Virus record (IMG/VR): IMGVR_UViG_3300021061_000045
Coordinates: 1 to 30,605 of that record
Source of the DNA: a virus
Direction: 5' to 3' (one strand)
DNA: 30,605 nt
Shown here: one piece after another, positions 23,581-29,316 of the stretch
Layout: each line of letters begins with the position of its first letter
Position numbering within the stretch: position 1 is the first letter of the stretch
The notes under the pieces: model-generated
Told to the model about the DNA's origin: nothing
Database searches by the model: none
What the model saw: the letters and a program-made list of their open reading frames with translations, nothing else
Position numbers and translations under genes: made by a program

Positions 23581-23621
23581 GTGCTGGCAATGCAATGACC
23601 AGCACGCACGCCTATTAGGCG
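23581..23621 (-). promoter_or_regulatory. Structured leader of the late operon
   Basis: Two inverted repeats lie just before the first late gene. GTGCTGG (23581-23587) pairs with CCAGCAC (23599-23605), giving a 7-bp stem with an 11-base loop. CGCCTATTAGGCG (23609-23621) is a perfect 13-base palindrome. The AAGG ribosome-binding site of the 23377-23562 gene follows the stem by about 10 bases on the minus strand. Operator binding or translational control is inferred; no -10/-35 pair is convincing. Confidence 0.4.
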
Positions 23622-23776
23622 ATTTTCTATTTACCGGGCTGGATGGGACCCACGAGGACGGGTGCGATTTGGACGGGTCTTGGAGCGTGAGGGGGTATCG
23701 CCGGGCGCGTCGCCTCTCGTTGGGGGCCTCCCCCGGGTGCCCGGGTCAAACCGCACCCCACCCCCGTTGTCGCACA

Positions 23777-23813
23777 CCCACCGACCCGCCTCGCCCCCTC
23801 CCGATGCTTCCCC
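23777..23813 (-). promoter_or_regulatory. Potential G-quadruplex motif (minus strand)
   Basis: On the minus strand G-runs of 4, 3, 5, 3 and 3 occur with loops of 7, 1, 6 and 5 bases (23810-23813, 23800-23802, 23794-23798, 23785-23787, 23777-23779). This satisfies the standard G3+N1-7 rule. GC-rich genomes produce such motifs by chance, so the functional value is uncertain. Confidence 0.4.
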
Positions 23814-23990
23814 TTGTAGGGTAAGTAACCTGCACTCGCGTGATTACGCGCGGTTAGCTGCTCACCTCAATGGACTATCAATCCACTGACCCGTAATTGG
23901 CCAATATTCGTGGGTGCAGTGGCCAAACGGCGTCGGGGTATTCGGCGGCGTCGTTGGGGGATTTGAGCGCCATAAGGAGAGGGAGAGCGG

Positions 23991-24335
23991 CTATCTCCTC
24001 TCTTCCCCTCCATCCCGCCCAATCGCCTCAGCGAAATTCGTCACTGCCGCTGCCGTCGCGTTCTCGCTCCTCAAGAACGCCGTCAAATCGCGCTGCTGTA
24101 TGCGCCAGTGTGGATGCCCTTTGCCGCCGTCTGGCTTGGCGTGTATCGCCGTCGCTTTGAGCCAGCCTCGATGAATCCAGCGGCGTACCGTCTCGACATG
24201 CACACCCAGCGCTGTTGCCACCTCCGAGACGCAGAACCATCGCGTTGGGCCGCGTCCTCCTCGCTGGGCCTTGTAGTAACGTGGCTCACCGTTCCACGTG
24301 TACCTATTGGGGTTGGCGTCTATAGTTGCAGCCAC
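23991..24335 (-). CDS. Helix-turn-helix regulator, excisionase/MerR type
   Basis: A 114-residue protein with a winged-helix/MerR-like domain at about 33-90: VSEVATALGVHVETVRRWIH then RGWLKA (HTH and first wing), and a wing ending in HWRIQQRDLTAFLRS, the usual HTH_17/excisionase form. The N-terminal 30 residues (TWNGEPRYYKAQRGG) are basic. The start is GTG 24335 after GGGGAC. It is divergent from the plus-strand genes at 24465, so it may act on the shared 129-base intergenic control region and on the late leader. No integrase is seen, so an excisionase role is not supported by context; transcription control is more likely. Confidence 0.65.
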   Translation of the reverse strand: MAATIDANPNRYTWNGEPRYYKAQRGGRGPTRWFCVSEVATALGVHVETVRRWIHRGWLKATAIHAKPDGGKGHPHWRIQQRDLTAFLRSENATAAAVTNFAEAIGRDGGEERR

Positions 24336-24464
24336 GTCCCCAGTATAGCCGTCGCTCCTCGTGGCCTGACAGCCGAAGGCTAAACCGCGCGTTGGCGTTT
24401 TGGCCTCCTAACCCGGCTATCACGTTTGGCGAAATATCTCAATCAGCCCCGTTACAATCAGCGC
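24336..24464. promoter_or_regulatory. Divergent control region with direct repeats
   Basis: Between the HTH gene (minus) and the small plus-strand gene at 24465. A TACAAT box at 24453-24458 lies 6 bases before the ATG, so a transcript would start at or near the ATG (leaderless). A good -35 box is not seen (TTGGCG at 24426 is 21 bases away). CAATCAGC occurs twice (24440-24447, 24455-24462), 15 bases apart, the second overlapping the -10 box. On the minus strand TATACT (24346-24351) may be a -10 for the HTH gene. All are sequence-pattern calls. Confidence 0.4.
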
Positions 24465-24671
24465 ATGTATCCCGCAAAACTGGCGTGGTTGTACGGGCGG
24501 CGAACCGGTAGTTGGTACAGGGCCAAGCGCCGCAAACTCGACCAGGCCATCGCAAACGGCGCCGTACGCCGCCTGGACGCTTCCGCTGTGCTGGCAACCC
24601 CGCCGCGTGCCATCTCAGCGCCGGCCGTGAGAGAGAGCCCCAAGCCGCTCAAGCGGGTGCAGCGTGGCTAG
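24465..24671 (+). CDS. Small basic protein, opposite strand
   Basis: A 68-residue, Arg/Lys/Ala-rich protein (MYPAKLAWLYGRRTGSWYRA, KRRKLDQAIANGAVRRLDA), helical in the first half. The ATG at 24465 was chosen because TACAAT lies at leaderless spacing; a longer form from 24426 reads through the control region. It overlaps the next plus-strand gene by 8 bases. With the divergent HTH gene it may form a regulatory pair. The family is not recognised. Confidence 0.5.
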   Translation: MYPAKLAWLYGRRTGSWYRAKRRKLDQAIANGAVRRLDASAVLATPPRAISAPAVRESPKPLKRVQRG

Positions 24672-24933
24672 CCGGTCGTTCTGGGAACGCCTGGAGGCGC
24701 GCAAATCGGGCGGCAAGCCCGTGGCACCATCCGAGCCGAATAAACGCCGCCAGCGCGCTCCTGATGCGTCCACGGTGGCTGGTATCGAGCGGGCGCGGTC
24801 CAGTCATGGGCCCGCATCGCCCACGGGGCTCACGGCACGTGAGCGCCGGCTCTTGGCTACGCTCGACGGCGGCTCGGCCGACGACGCTCTACGCGAGGCG
24901 ATGCGGCTCGAGCAGGAGCTACGGCGCCGCTAG
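24664..24933 (+). CDS. Small basic protein, opposite strand
   Basis: An 89-residue, Arg/Ala/Ser-rich protein (MASRSFWERLEARKSGGKPV, TARERRLLATLDGGSADDAL and a helical end). It starts with GTG at 24664 inside the end of the upstream gene, implying coupled translation, and ends 2 bases before the convergent minus-strand gene stop at 24936. No motif is recognised. The disordered middle and helical C-terminus resemble small phage regulatory or DNA-associated proteins. Confidence 0.5.
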   Translation: MASRSFWERLEARKSGGKPVAPSEPNKRRQRAPDASTVAGIERARSSHGPASPTGLTARERRLLATLDGGSADDALREAMRLEQELRRR

Positions 24934-24935
24934 TT

Positions 24936-25151
24936 CTACCGCGTCCGCCCCTTGCGCTTGGAGGGCTGCTGCTGGGGCCGTGGCAGCGGGTCATCCACGC
25001 TCACCGCCAGCATTGCCGGCGCGTCCTTGGGCAGCCGCACGTTCCAGGGCCACTCGTTCAGCTTGGCGCGTATCCGCTTCATCTCGCTCTCTGGCATGTA
25101 GGGCGCCAGCGATACCGCCTCCCGCCCCTTCGCCTTGCCCTTGCGCTTCAC
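24936..25151 (-). CDS. Small basic protein, last gene of the early chain
   Basis: A 71-residue, Lys/Arg-rich protein with basic ends (MKRKGKAKGREAVSLAPYMP and QPSKRKGRTR) and a middle with LNEWPWNVRLPKDAPAML. GTG at 25149-25151 overlaps the upstream stop as GTGA. It is the last gene of the minus-strand early chain, meeting the plus-strand genes head-on. Nucleic-acid binding is plausible from charge alone. No family is recognised. Confidence 0.55.
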   Translation of the reverse strand: MKRKGKAKGREAVSLAPYMPESEMKRIRAKLNEWPWNVRLPKDAPAMLAVSVDDPLPRPQQQPSKRKGRTR

Positions 25152-25348
25152 GGTACGAGCTCCCAGTCGGTGGCGAGGATGTCATCGGCCATGGCGCCCC
25201 AAAATCCCACAGGCACCGTGTCGCCGGGTCGCAGCGACTCGATCAGTTGCCCACGCACGACGCGCACTGCCTTGTGTTCGGCCCATTCGCGCCGCCTGAA
25301 GTATTGCCCCGTCGTGCGCGCCTCCCTCACCACCTCCACCAGCGTCAC
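25148..25348 (-). CDS. Tad2/DUF2829-like protein, candidate anti-Thoeris factor
   Basis: A 66-residue protein whose layout fits the DUF2829 (Tad2) family. It has an N-terminal helix (MTLVEVVREARTTGQYFRRR) followed by R-x-EW at the R-x-x-W position, a variable beta middle (AVRVVRGQLIESLRPGDTVP), then VGFWGAMADDILATDWELVP, matching the family's W...D(L/I)LAxDW(E/V)xV end. Tad2 proteins from other phages bind the cyclic-nucleotide signals made by Thoeris defence. GTG 25348 overlaps the previous stop as GTGA and follows AAGGACCAGCC; a longer form from 25411 overlaps the neighbour. The molecular function is an inference from family similarity. Confidence 0.6.
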   Translation of the reverse strand: MTLVEVVREARTTGQYFRRREWAEHKAVRVVRGQLIESLRPGDTVPVGFWGAMADDILATDWELVP

Positions 25349-25596
25349 GGCTGGTCCTTGGCTGGCAGTTGGTCGGCCGTTACGTGGCCCGTGCCGCCGC
25401 ACGTCGGACACGTCTGCGCCCCGCCCAGGTAGTCGTAATCTGACTCCAGCCGCACGACGGAAATGGACCCGCGGCCGGTAGCGCCCTCGATGTAGGCGCC
25501 GCCGTTGTGAAGGTCGAGACGCATTAGCCTGAACTTGCTCCCGTCAGACTTGCGCCGGAACCACTCACCCACGTTTTGGTATCCGACTGACATCAC
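25345..25596 (-). CDS. Small protein with CxxCGGTGH zinc motif
   Basis: An 83-residue protein with beta character in the first 60 residues (GEWFRRKSDGSKFRLMRLDL) and a C-terminal CPTCGGTGHV sequence, a single DnaJ-type CxxCxGxG zinc knuckle half-site. GTG 25596 (GTGATG) overlaps the previous stop as GTGA; the ATG at 25593 is equally plausible and has GAAGGGGGGTG directly before it. It is in the coupled early chain next to the Tad2-like gene. Function unknown. Confidence 0.55.
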   Translation of the reverse strand: MMSVGYQNVGEWFRRKSDGSKFRLMRLDLHNGGAYIEGATGRGSISVVRLESDYDYLGGAQTCPTCGGTGHVTADQLPAKDQP

Positions 25597-25886
25597 CCCC
25601 CCTTCGCCCGCCGCTTTCGCATGAACGCCTCGGTCATGACGATGCAGTTAGGGGCGTTCCACGGCTTGAACGCGTCCGCCTGCGCCTGCGTGGCGCACTG
25701 AATCCTGCAGTTCATGAACCGCACGACCACGCCGAGCTTCTTGGGCGGGAACAGGATTCGACAGCCACGGGCCACGATGACGGCGCAGTCATAGAACGTC
25801 CCGTAGCTTAGTTTGCGCATGTCCACCGTACCTGTCAGCCGAACAACGGCCCGGGTGATGTCGTCGTGATGTCGCAGTTCGATCAC
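25593..25886 (-). CDS. Small beta-rich protein, hypothetical
   Basis: A 97-residue protein (MIELRHHDDITRAVVRLTGT, SYGTFYDCAVIVARGCRILF, VVVRFMNCRIQCATQ) with predicted beta-strands, four Cys and a basic tail (AFMRKRRAKGG). GTG 25886 overlaps the previous stop as GTGA with AAGGGGGAG upstream; a longer in-frame start at 25976 would overlap the neighbour by 94 bases. The repeated beta-turn look is reminiscent of a short solenoid, but this is weak. Family not recognised. Confidence 0.5.
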   Translation of the reverse strand: MIELRHHDDITRAVVRLTGTVDMRKLSYGTFYDCAVIVARGCRILFPPKKLGVVVRFMNCRIQCATQAQADAFKPWNAPNCIVMTEAFMRKRRAKGG

Positions 25887-26128
25887 GGCTCCCCCTTCGC
25901 CATCTCGCGGATGCGCTCGCCTAGTACAGCGCATGCGTAGTCCCATGTACCGTACTTGCCCGCCGCCTCCTCGCACACCTTCGCCGCCGCCTCCAGGACC
26001 AGCGGCGCGATGACGTCCCAGGCTGCGCGTCCCTGCGCACGGGGCGCGACGTGGCCGTCGGGCGTTGAGGCGCGAGCGATGGCGACTGCGATGGCCTCCA
26101 GCTGTTCCCGCGTCGGCTCTAGCTTCAC
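25883..26128 (-). CDS. Small helical protein, common phage hypothetical
   Basis: An 81-residue protein (LEPTREQLEAIAVAIARAST, then DVIAPLVLEAAAKVCEEAAG). The pattern LEAAAxVCEExA is seen in many small phage and metagenome proteins of unknown role, often in early regions. It is helical with no membrane segment. GTG 26128 overlaps the previous stop as GTGA, and its own stop overlaps the next start as GTGA. No function can be given. Confidence 0.55.
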   Translation of the reverse strand: MKLEPTREQLEAIAVAIARASTPDGHVAPRAQGRAAWDVIAPLVLEAAAKVCEEAAGKYGTWDYACAVLGERIREMAKGEP

Positions 26129-26403
26129 GTCCTCGGCTCCACGATGAAGAACTCCTCGGCGGGGATGGTCCGCACGTCGCCGTCGTTGGTCATCTCGTAA
26201 TGCCCCGGCATGATGAACACGGTGCAGCCGGGGCCCGCCACGTCGAGGGCCGCTTTCAGCGTCATGAACTCGCCTCCCTCACCGACGCTGATCCATGCGT
26301 TCTGCCGCAAGATGAGCGGCTGTGCAGGTGCGGTCTTGAGCACCGACGTGCCCGCCAGCACCGCTGCCATGCCGCTCAGGAACGCTCTGCGTGACGTGCT
26401 CAT
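26125..26403 (-). CDS. Tat-signal protein with beta-helix cap motif
   Basis: A 92-residue protein. The N-terminus MSTSRRAFLSGMAAVLAG holds a twin-arginine motif (S-RR-x-FL) and a hydrophobic stretch, a Tat export signal, with an AxA-type site near APAQP. The mature part has GGEFMTLKAALDVAGPGCTV and FIMPGHYEMTND, a pattern close to the entry of pectate-lyase/pectinesterase beta-helices and to the capsid-side beta-helix proteins of this phage. Only about 60 residues follow the signal, so a full helix is not formed. ATG at 26403 gives ATGA overlap; a longer start at 26481 would overlap the neighbour. Role unknown; perhaps a host-derived fragment. Confidence 0.55.
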   Translation of the reverse strand: MSTSRRAFLSGMAAVLAGTSVLKTAPAQPLILRQNAWISVGEGGEFMTLKAALDVAGPGCTVFIMPGHYEMTNDGDVRTIPAEEFFIVEPRT

Positions 26404-26738
26404 CGCTTTACCCGTGCCAGTAGTTCGCGGGCCGCTTCCGTTACACAGTCGTGCGGCCCTGTACGCGTGCCCTTCTGGCATTCGACGCAGTTACGCCCCT
26501 CGGCGATGCGAGACACGAGCGCGACCAGTTCGTCATACGTCGGCTTGGGCGCCACGAAGACTGGGCCGCCGTTCGCTGCTTCCATGAGCCTGGTAAGGTG
26601 CGCGCCGATATCCACGCAGTCCTGCATCGCCCGGCTGTCGTCGTCCTCGCCCGGTTCGCGCTCGCGAGGAGACACGGACAGCAGTGCTTCGCCGTTCCCG
26701 AGTCCACTCAGCCTAACCGTTGCCCGCTTCGTGCTCAT
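26400..26738 (-). CDS. Hypothetical early protein
   Basis: A 112-residue protein with a beta start (MSTKRATVRLSGLGNGEALL), an acidic spacer (REREPGEDDDS), and a helical middle (VDIGAHLTRLMEAANGG, YDELVALVSRIAEGRN). A CVECQKGTRTGPHDC cluster (CxxC-x9-C with His) at about 85-99 may bind a metal. ATGA overlaps join it to both neighbours. It may be a single-copy phage regulator or modifier. The family is not recognised. Confidence 0.5.
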   Translation of the reverse strand: MSTKRATVRLSGLGNGEALLSVSPREREPGEDDDSRAMQDCVDIGAHLTRLMEAANGGPVFVAPKPTYDELVALVSRIAEGRNCVECQKGTRTGPHDCVTEAARELLARVKR

Positions 26739-27511
26739 CGCCTACGGACCCCATGCTCCACGTTCACCATCCCGCACGCAAGCCCGCCCAGGCCGGTACG
26801 CATCGGGGCGGGTGGGCCGGCTCCAAGCTCGTGCAGGGCGACCGAGCGGCGCAGATACGGCGGCAGTACGGCACCGCGCCGGCCGAACTGCGACACCTGG
26901 TCCAGCCAGATGGCCTCCTCCCTGAACACCGGACACACCCCCTCAGTCCTGCACGGCTCCTTCGGCGTACACCCAGGAGCGCAGCGGGGCGTGGCGGGCG
27001 CGGGCTTGCCGGCCGCAGCCCTGGCCTTGTCGTAATCCTGCATGGCCTTTTGCAGCGCCTCGGCCTTCCCCTCATCAGGGCCGGGGACGGGGCCGCCCAC
27101 GCAATCCGCAACAGGCAGGCCGCCAATGGCGTAGCGAACGAAGTGCATCGAGTCGCTCTTCCAGGCGTCAAGCTCGACCTCGCCGCCACCTGTCAGAACG
27201 CCCGTGGCGCGGCCTACGTAGTGAATGCCGTTGTGGTTGAACTCGTACCACTCGCCCTTCTCGAACGTCACCGACCCCTTCACCTCCCCCGCTGCGGACT
27301 GGTCGGGGAGGCGCTCCCAGGCCCCCGGCCCCACGCTCCAGCCTTCGCCCATGTCCACGCCCGTCGTCTCGTTGAACATGCGGCACACGTGGAAGCCGGC
27401 CGCAACCGACGTCGCTGTCACACGGCACACGTCGCCATGGTGCAGATCTTTGTCGGTCGGCCAGTCCCACCGCCACCGGCTCCCCACCGGCACCGCATCT
27501 TGATCGCTCAT
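26735..27511 (-). CDS. Hypothetical early protein with Cys cluster
   Basis: A 258-residue protein, the largest in the small-gene chain. The N-terminal 120 residues look beta-rich (SRWRWDWPTDKDLHHGDVCR, KGEWYEFNHNGIHYVGRATG), followed by a helix (about 160-185, EALQKAMQDYDKARAAAGK) and a CAPGCTPKEPCRTEGVC cluster (about 190-206) that may bind zinc. ATG 27511 gives an ATGA overlap; an earlier in-frame start at 27622 is not supported. The role is unknown. Confidence 0.55.
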   Translation of the reverse strand: MSDQDAVPVGSRWRWDWPTDKDLHHGDVCRVTATSVAAGFHVCRMFNETTGVDMGEGWSVGPGAWERLPDQSAAGEVKGSVTFEKGEWYEFNHNGIHYVGRATGVLTGGGEVELDAWKSDSMHFVRYAIGGLPVADCVGGPVPGPDEGKAEALQKAMQDYDKARAAAGKPAPATPRCAPGCTPKEPCRTEGVCPVFREEAIWLDQVSQFGRRGAVLPPYLRRSVALHELGAGPPAPMRTGLGGLACGMVNVEHGVRRR

Positions 27512-27702
27512 TCGCTCTCCCCCTTCGTCACCGACTTGAACCGCGCCTGCACGACGCGCTTGTTTCGCTCCCGTATCTCTGCCCGCTCCGGGAAGTACCG
27601 CAAGCAACTCGCGCACGGGCACTTCTCCGCGTCGCGTGCGTAGCGTGTAGCTTTGGCGCGGCGCTTGGAGCGCATGACGGGGATGGGACCGGATTCGATC
27701 AT
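27508..27702 (-). CDS. Small basic Cys-containing protein
   Basis: A 64-residue, Arg/Lys/Glu-rich protein (MIESGPIPVMRSKRRAKATR, YARDAEKCPCASCLRYFPER) with a CPCASC motif that could bind a metal and a basic helical tail. ATG 27702 overlaps its upstream neighbour as ATGA; ATG at 27675 is a possible later start. It may bind nucleic acid. The family is not recognised. Confidence 0.55.
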   Translation of the reverse strand: MIESGPIPVMRSKRRAKATRYARDAEKCPCASCLRYFPERAEIRERNKRVVQARFKSVTKGESE

Positions 27703-28259
27703 GGCACCCTCAATACGAGCTGTAGCCCGGCCGTGAAGTCGCTCGCCTGCTGCACGGCCTTCATCGCAAACGCCTGTACGTGGAACGGGCCCAGTGCCCG
27801 CAACTCCACCGAACCAGTCACCAGCACCGCCGCGTCCCAGAAGCGCAGCGCGCCCCCTACGCCGAAGCCCCAGCGCGGTGCCTGACGCTCTACCGCCCTC
27901 ACCGCCAGCGTCGCCTCGGTCGCCGTTAGTAAACGGTCCTTGCTCACGGTGACGTGCTGAGCAGCGACCGCTTCCTTTCGCGTCTCCACCGTCCCGCGCT
28001 CGACCGTCTGCTCCACTACCTGCCCTTCGCCTTTCGGGCACGCGACCCAGCGGGTACGGACCAGCGTCGGGCCAACGACGGCTATCTCGTTCGTGCGCGT
28101 GGCCGTAGCGGATTGGGTGCGCTCGCGGTACTCGACGCGCGTAGCACGCTGGACTGACACGGATTCGACGGTGCGGGTTGGCGTGGCCCAGCCACCGATA
28201 CCGATGCCGGCTACGAAGGCGATGACGACGGCGGCCAGGTAGATGCGGCGGGAGGTCAT
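27699..28259 (-). CDS. Membrane-anchored early protein
   Basis: A 186-residue protein with an N-terminal TM helix (about 4-26, IYLAAVVIAFVAGIGIGGWA) and then a charged helical or strand region (ESVSVQRATRVEYRERTQSA) facing the periplasm if N-in. A Gly/aromatic beta region follows (about 128-186, RWGFGVGGALRFWDAAVLVT). The topology resembles phage i-spanin or exclusion proteins, but the early-operon location and beta end do not match a typical spanin. ATGA overlaps on both sides. Function unknown. Confidence 0.55.
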   Translation of the reverse strand: MTSRRIYLAAVVIAFVAGIGIGGWATPTRTVESVSVQRATRVEYRERTQSATATRTNEIAVVGPTLVRTRWVACPKGEGQVVEQTVERGTVETRKEAVAAQHVTVSKDRLLTATEATLAVRAVERQAPRWGFGVGGALRFWDAAVLVTGSVELRALGPFHVQAFAMKAVQQASDFTAGLQLVLRVP

Positions 28260-28468
28260 CGCACGCGAGCCTTCTGGTACTTACGCATGTACGCCTGCAT
28301 GGCCTGTTCGAACGTCTTCCCTGTCGCCTCGATGTCGACGGAGCTATAGACGCGCGTGCCGCACGCACCTCTGACCGTCCCGCTCTTGATGCCACCGATA
28401 CGCCAGCCTCGCCGCGCGCTGTACTCAATGCAGAACACGTCGTCACCGTTGACCAGTAGTTGGCTCAC
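28256..28468 (-). CDS. Small hypothetical protein
   Basis: A 70-residue, mixed alpha/beta protein (MSQLLVNGDDVFCIEYSARR, VYSSVDIEATGKTFEQAMQA) with a basic end. GTG 28468 overlaps the membrane-protein gene stop as GTGA; its own stop makes ATGA with the next gene. No motif is recognised. Confidence 0.55.
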   Translation of the reverse strand: MSQLLVNGDDVFCIEYSARRGWRIGGIKSGTVRGACGTRVYSSVDIEATGKTFEQAMQAYMRKYQKARVR

Positions 28469-28926
28469 GACTTCACCGCCTCAGCACCATGCGCCAACTC
28501 CCACCGCCTCAGCACCTCTCGCGCCGCCTCGCACTCCTGGTGCCATTCGTCGTCGTAGTTGTGCGGGCCGCCCCAGATGGCTCCCGTACGCTTGTAGCGG
28601 ACCTCGTGGAGCATCTCCGTCGGCAGGGCGGTGTCCGCGAACAGCATCCCCGGCTCGTGCGCGACGGTGACTGCTCCTGGCGCCCACACACCGCCGACAA
28701 GTTCGCCGCCCATCGTCGCGGCCTTGAACCTGCGGCACTTCTTCCAGTACAGGTCAGGCAGCCGCTCGGCGCCGTAGCCCCAATACGTCCACAAGAACTG
28801 CGCGGCCTCACGTCCGCCGGCCGGCCTGTACAGCCGCTTCCCCAGCCACCGCCACAGCCGCGTGAACCCGAGCCACATCAGCCCGGCAATGGCGCAGAAC
28901 ACGAACAGCGCGAGTACGTATTTCAC
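28465..28926 (-). CDS. Membrane protein with degenerate metalloprotease-like motif
   Basis: A 153-residue protein with an N-terminal TM helix (about 2-21, KYVLALFVFCAIAGLMWLGF) and a basic juxtamembrane part. The soluble domain contains LPTEMLHEVRYKRTGAIWGG and YDDEWHQECEAAREVLRRWE. The spacing resembles phage HExxH proteins with a downstream Y-x-x-E-x-H...E pattern, but the second His of HExxH is replaced (HEVRY), so peptidase activity is doubtful. GTG 28926 follows GAGGAGGATCCGATC. Overlap GTGA with the next gene. A longer frame from 28968 is not supported. Confidence 0.55.
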   Translation of the reverse strand: MKYVLALFVFCAIAGLMWLGFTRLWRWLGKRLYRPAGGREAAQFLWTYWGYGAERLPDLYWKKCRRFKAATMGGELVGGVWAPGAVTVAHEPGMLFADTALPTEMLHEVRYKRTGAIWGGPHNYDDEWHQECEAAREVLRRWELAHGAEAVKS

Positions 28927-28952
28927 GATCGGATCCTCCTCGCGGTCATGGT

Positions 28953-29006
28953 TCACTCGGCGGCACAAGTGCTGCCCGGTGCGGCTGTGCGTTCGGTGAT
29001 GGTCAT
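28953..29006 (-). CDS. Possible 17-residue micro-ORF (leader)
   Basis: The frame reads MTITERTAAPGSTCAAE and then TGA. ATG at 29004-29006 overlaps the previous stop as ATGA. An 8-codon frame (28923-28949) follows and overlaps the next GTG. These very short frames may keep ribosomes coupled across the 76-base gap to the next gene. There is no evidence of a functional peptide. Confidence 0.25.
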   Translation of the reverse strand: MTITERTAAPGSTCAAE

Positions 29007-29227
29007 CGCTTCACCAGCCGCTGTAGATCAGCTTCCCTCGCCGTGTCCCAGTCGATGCTCACGCGCAGCGCCCGCACCGCTTCGTACGCCTTCAGAAGCG
29101 CGGCGTGCTCCGACGGCGCAAGAGCGTTGTTGATGTCGAACGCCTTGCAGATGTCCAAGCACCGTTCTGCCGAGTAGACGAAGCCGGCGAGCTTCGAGCG
29201 CACGATAAGGCGGGTTAGTTTTGTCAC
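29003..29227 (-). CDS. Small hypothetical early protein
   Basis: A 74-residue helical protein (LTRLIVRSKLAGFVYSAERC, DICKAFDINNALAPSEHAAL, AVRALRVSIDWDTAREADLQ). GTG 29227 overlaps the membrane microprotein stop as GTGA. No motif is recognised. Confidence 0.5.
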   Translation of the reverse strand: MTKLTRLIVRSKLAGFVYSAERCLDICKAFDINNALAPSEHAALLKAYEAVRALRVSIDWDTAREADLQRLVKR

Positions 29228-29316
29228 CTCGGCACCCACAAATGGACAGCGCACACCGCAAACACGCTGACCGCCAGGTACACCAGCCCCACGATCGCGT
29301 CCTCGTGTTCCCTCAT
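29224..29316 (-). CDS. Single-TM microprotein (30 residues)
   Basis: The frame reads MREHEDAIVGLVYLAVSVFA and then ten residues (VCAVHLWVPR). One hydrophobic helix covers most of it, with a charged start and basic end. ATG 29316 overlaps the upstream stop as ATGA and its stop overlaps the next GTG as GTGA. It may be a small membrane regulator or toxin-like peptide. A longer frame from 29640 is not supported. Confidence 0.5.
   Translation of the reverse strand: MREHEDAIVGLVYLAVSVFAVCAVHLWVPR

Larger units (their letters stand above)
23563..23990. other. 428-base noncoding region upstream of the late operon
   Basis: No convincing gene was found here on either strand. The stretch contains an inverted repeat (23581-23605), palindromes at 23609-23621 (CGCCTATTAGGCG), 23837-23850 (CGCGTGATTACGCG) and 23896-23905 (ATTGGCCAAT), a GGGGG/CCCCC hairpin at 23722-23734, two CCCGGG sites two bases apart (23732-23745), a direct repeat GGACGGGT (23656 and 23671, 15 bases apart) and a G4 motif. 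Such a dense region before terL may hold promoters, operators, an origin or a packaging (cos/pac) site. Which of these is present cannot be shown here. Confidence 0.5.

Noticed and set aside
23609-23621. Palindrome followed by ATTTTCTATTT as a plus-strand terminator
   Set aside because: No plus-strand gene ends nearby, and the stem is only five to six base pairs. An operator or leader element is more likely.
23662-23889. 75-residue plus-strand ORF in the noncoding region
   Set aside because: Pro/Ser/Arg-rich low-complexity translation from a C-rich stretch, no ribosome-binding site.
26720-27643. 307-residue plus-strand ORF opposite the Cys-cluster gene
   Set aside because: No coherent domain; the minus-strand genes here are tied by four-base overlaps.
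28923-28949. 8-codon frame overlapping the GTG of 28465-28926
   Set aside because: Too short to support as a gene. It carries the GAGGAGG ribosome-binding site of the next gene and may only aid coupling.
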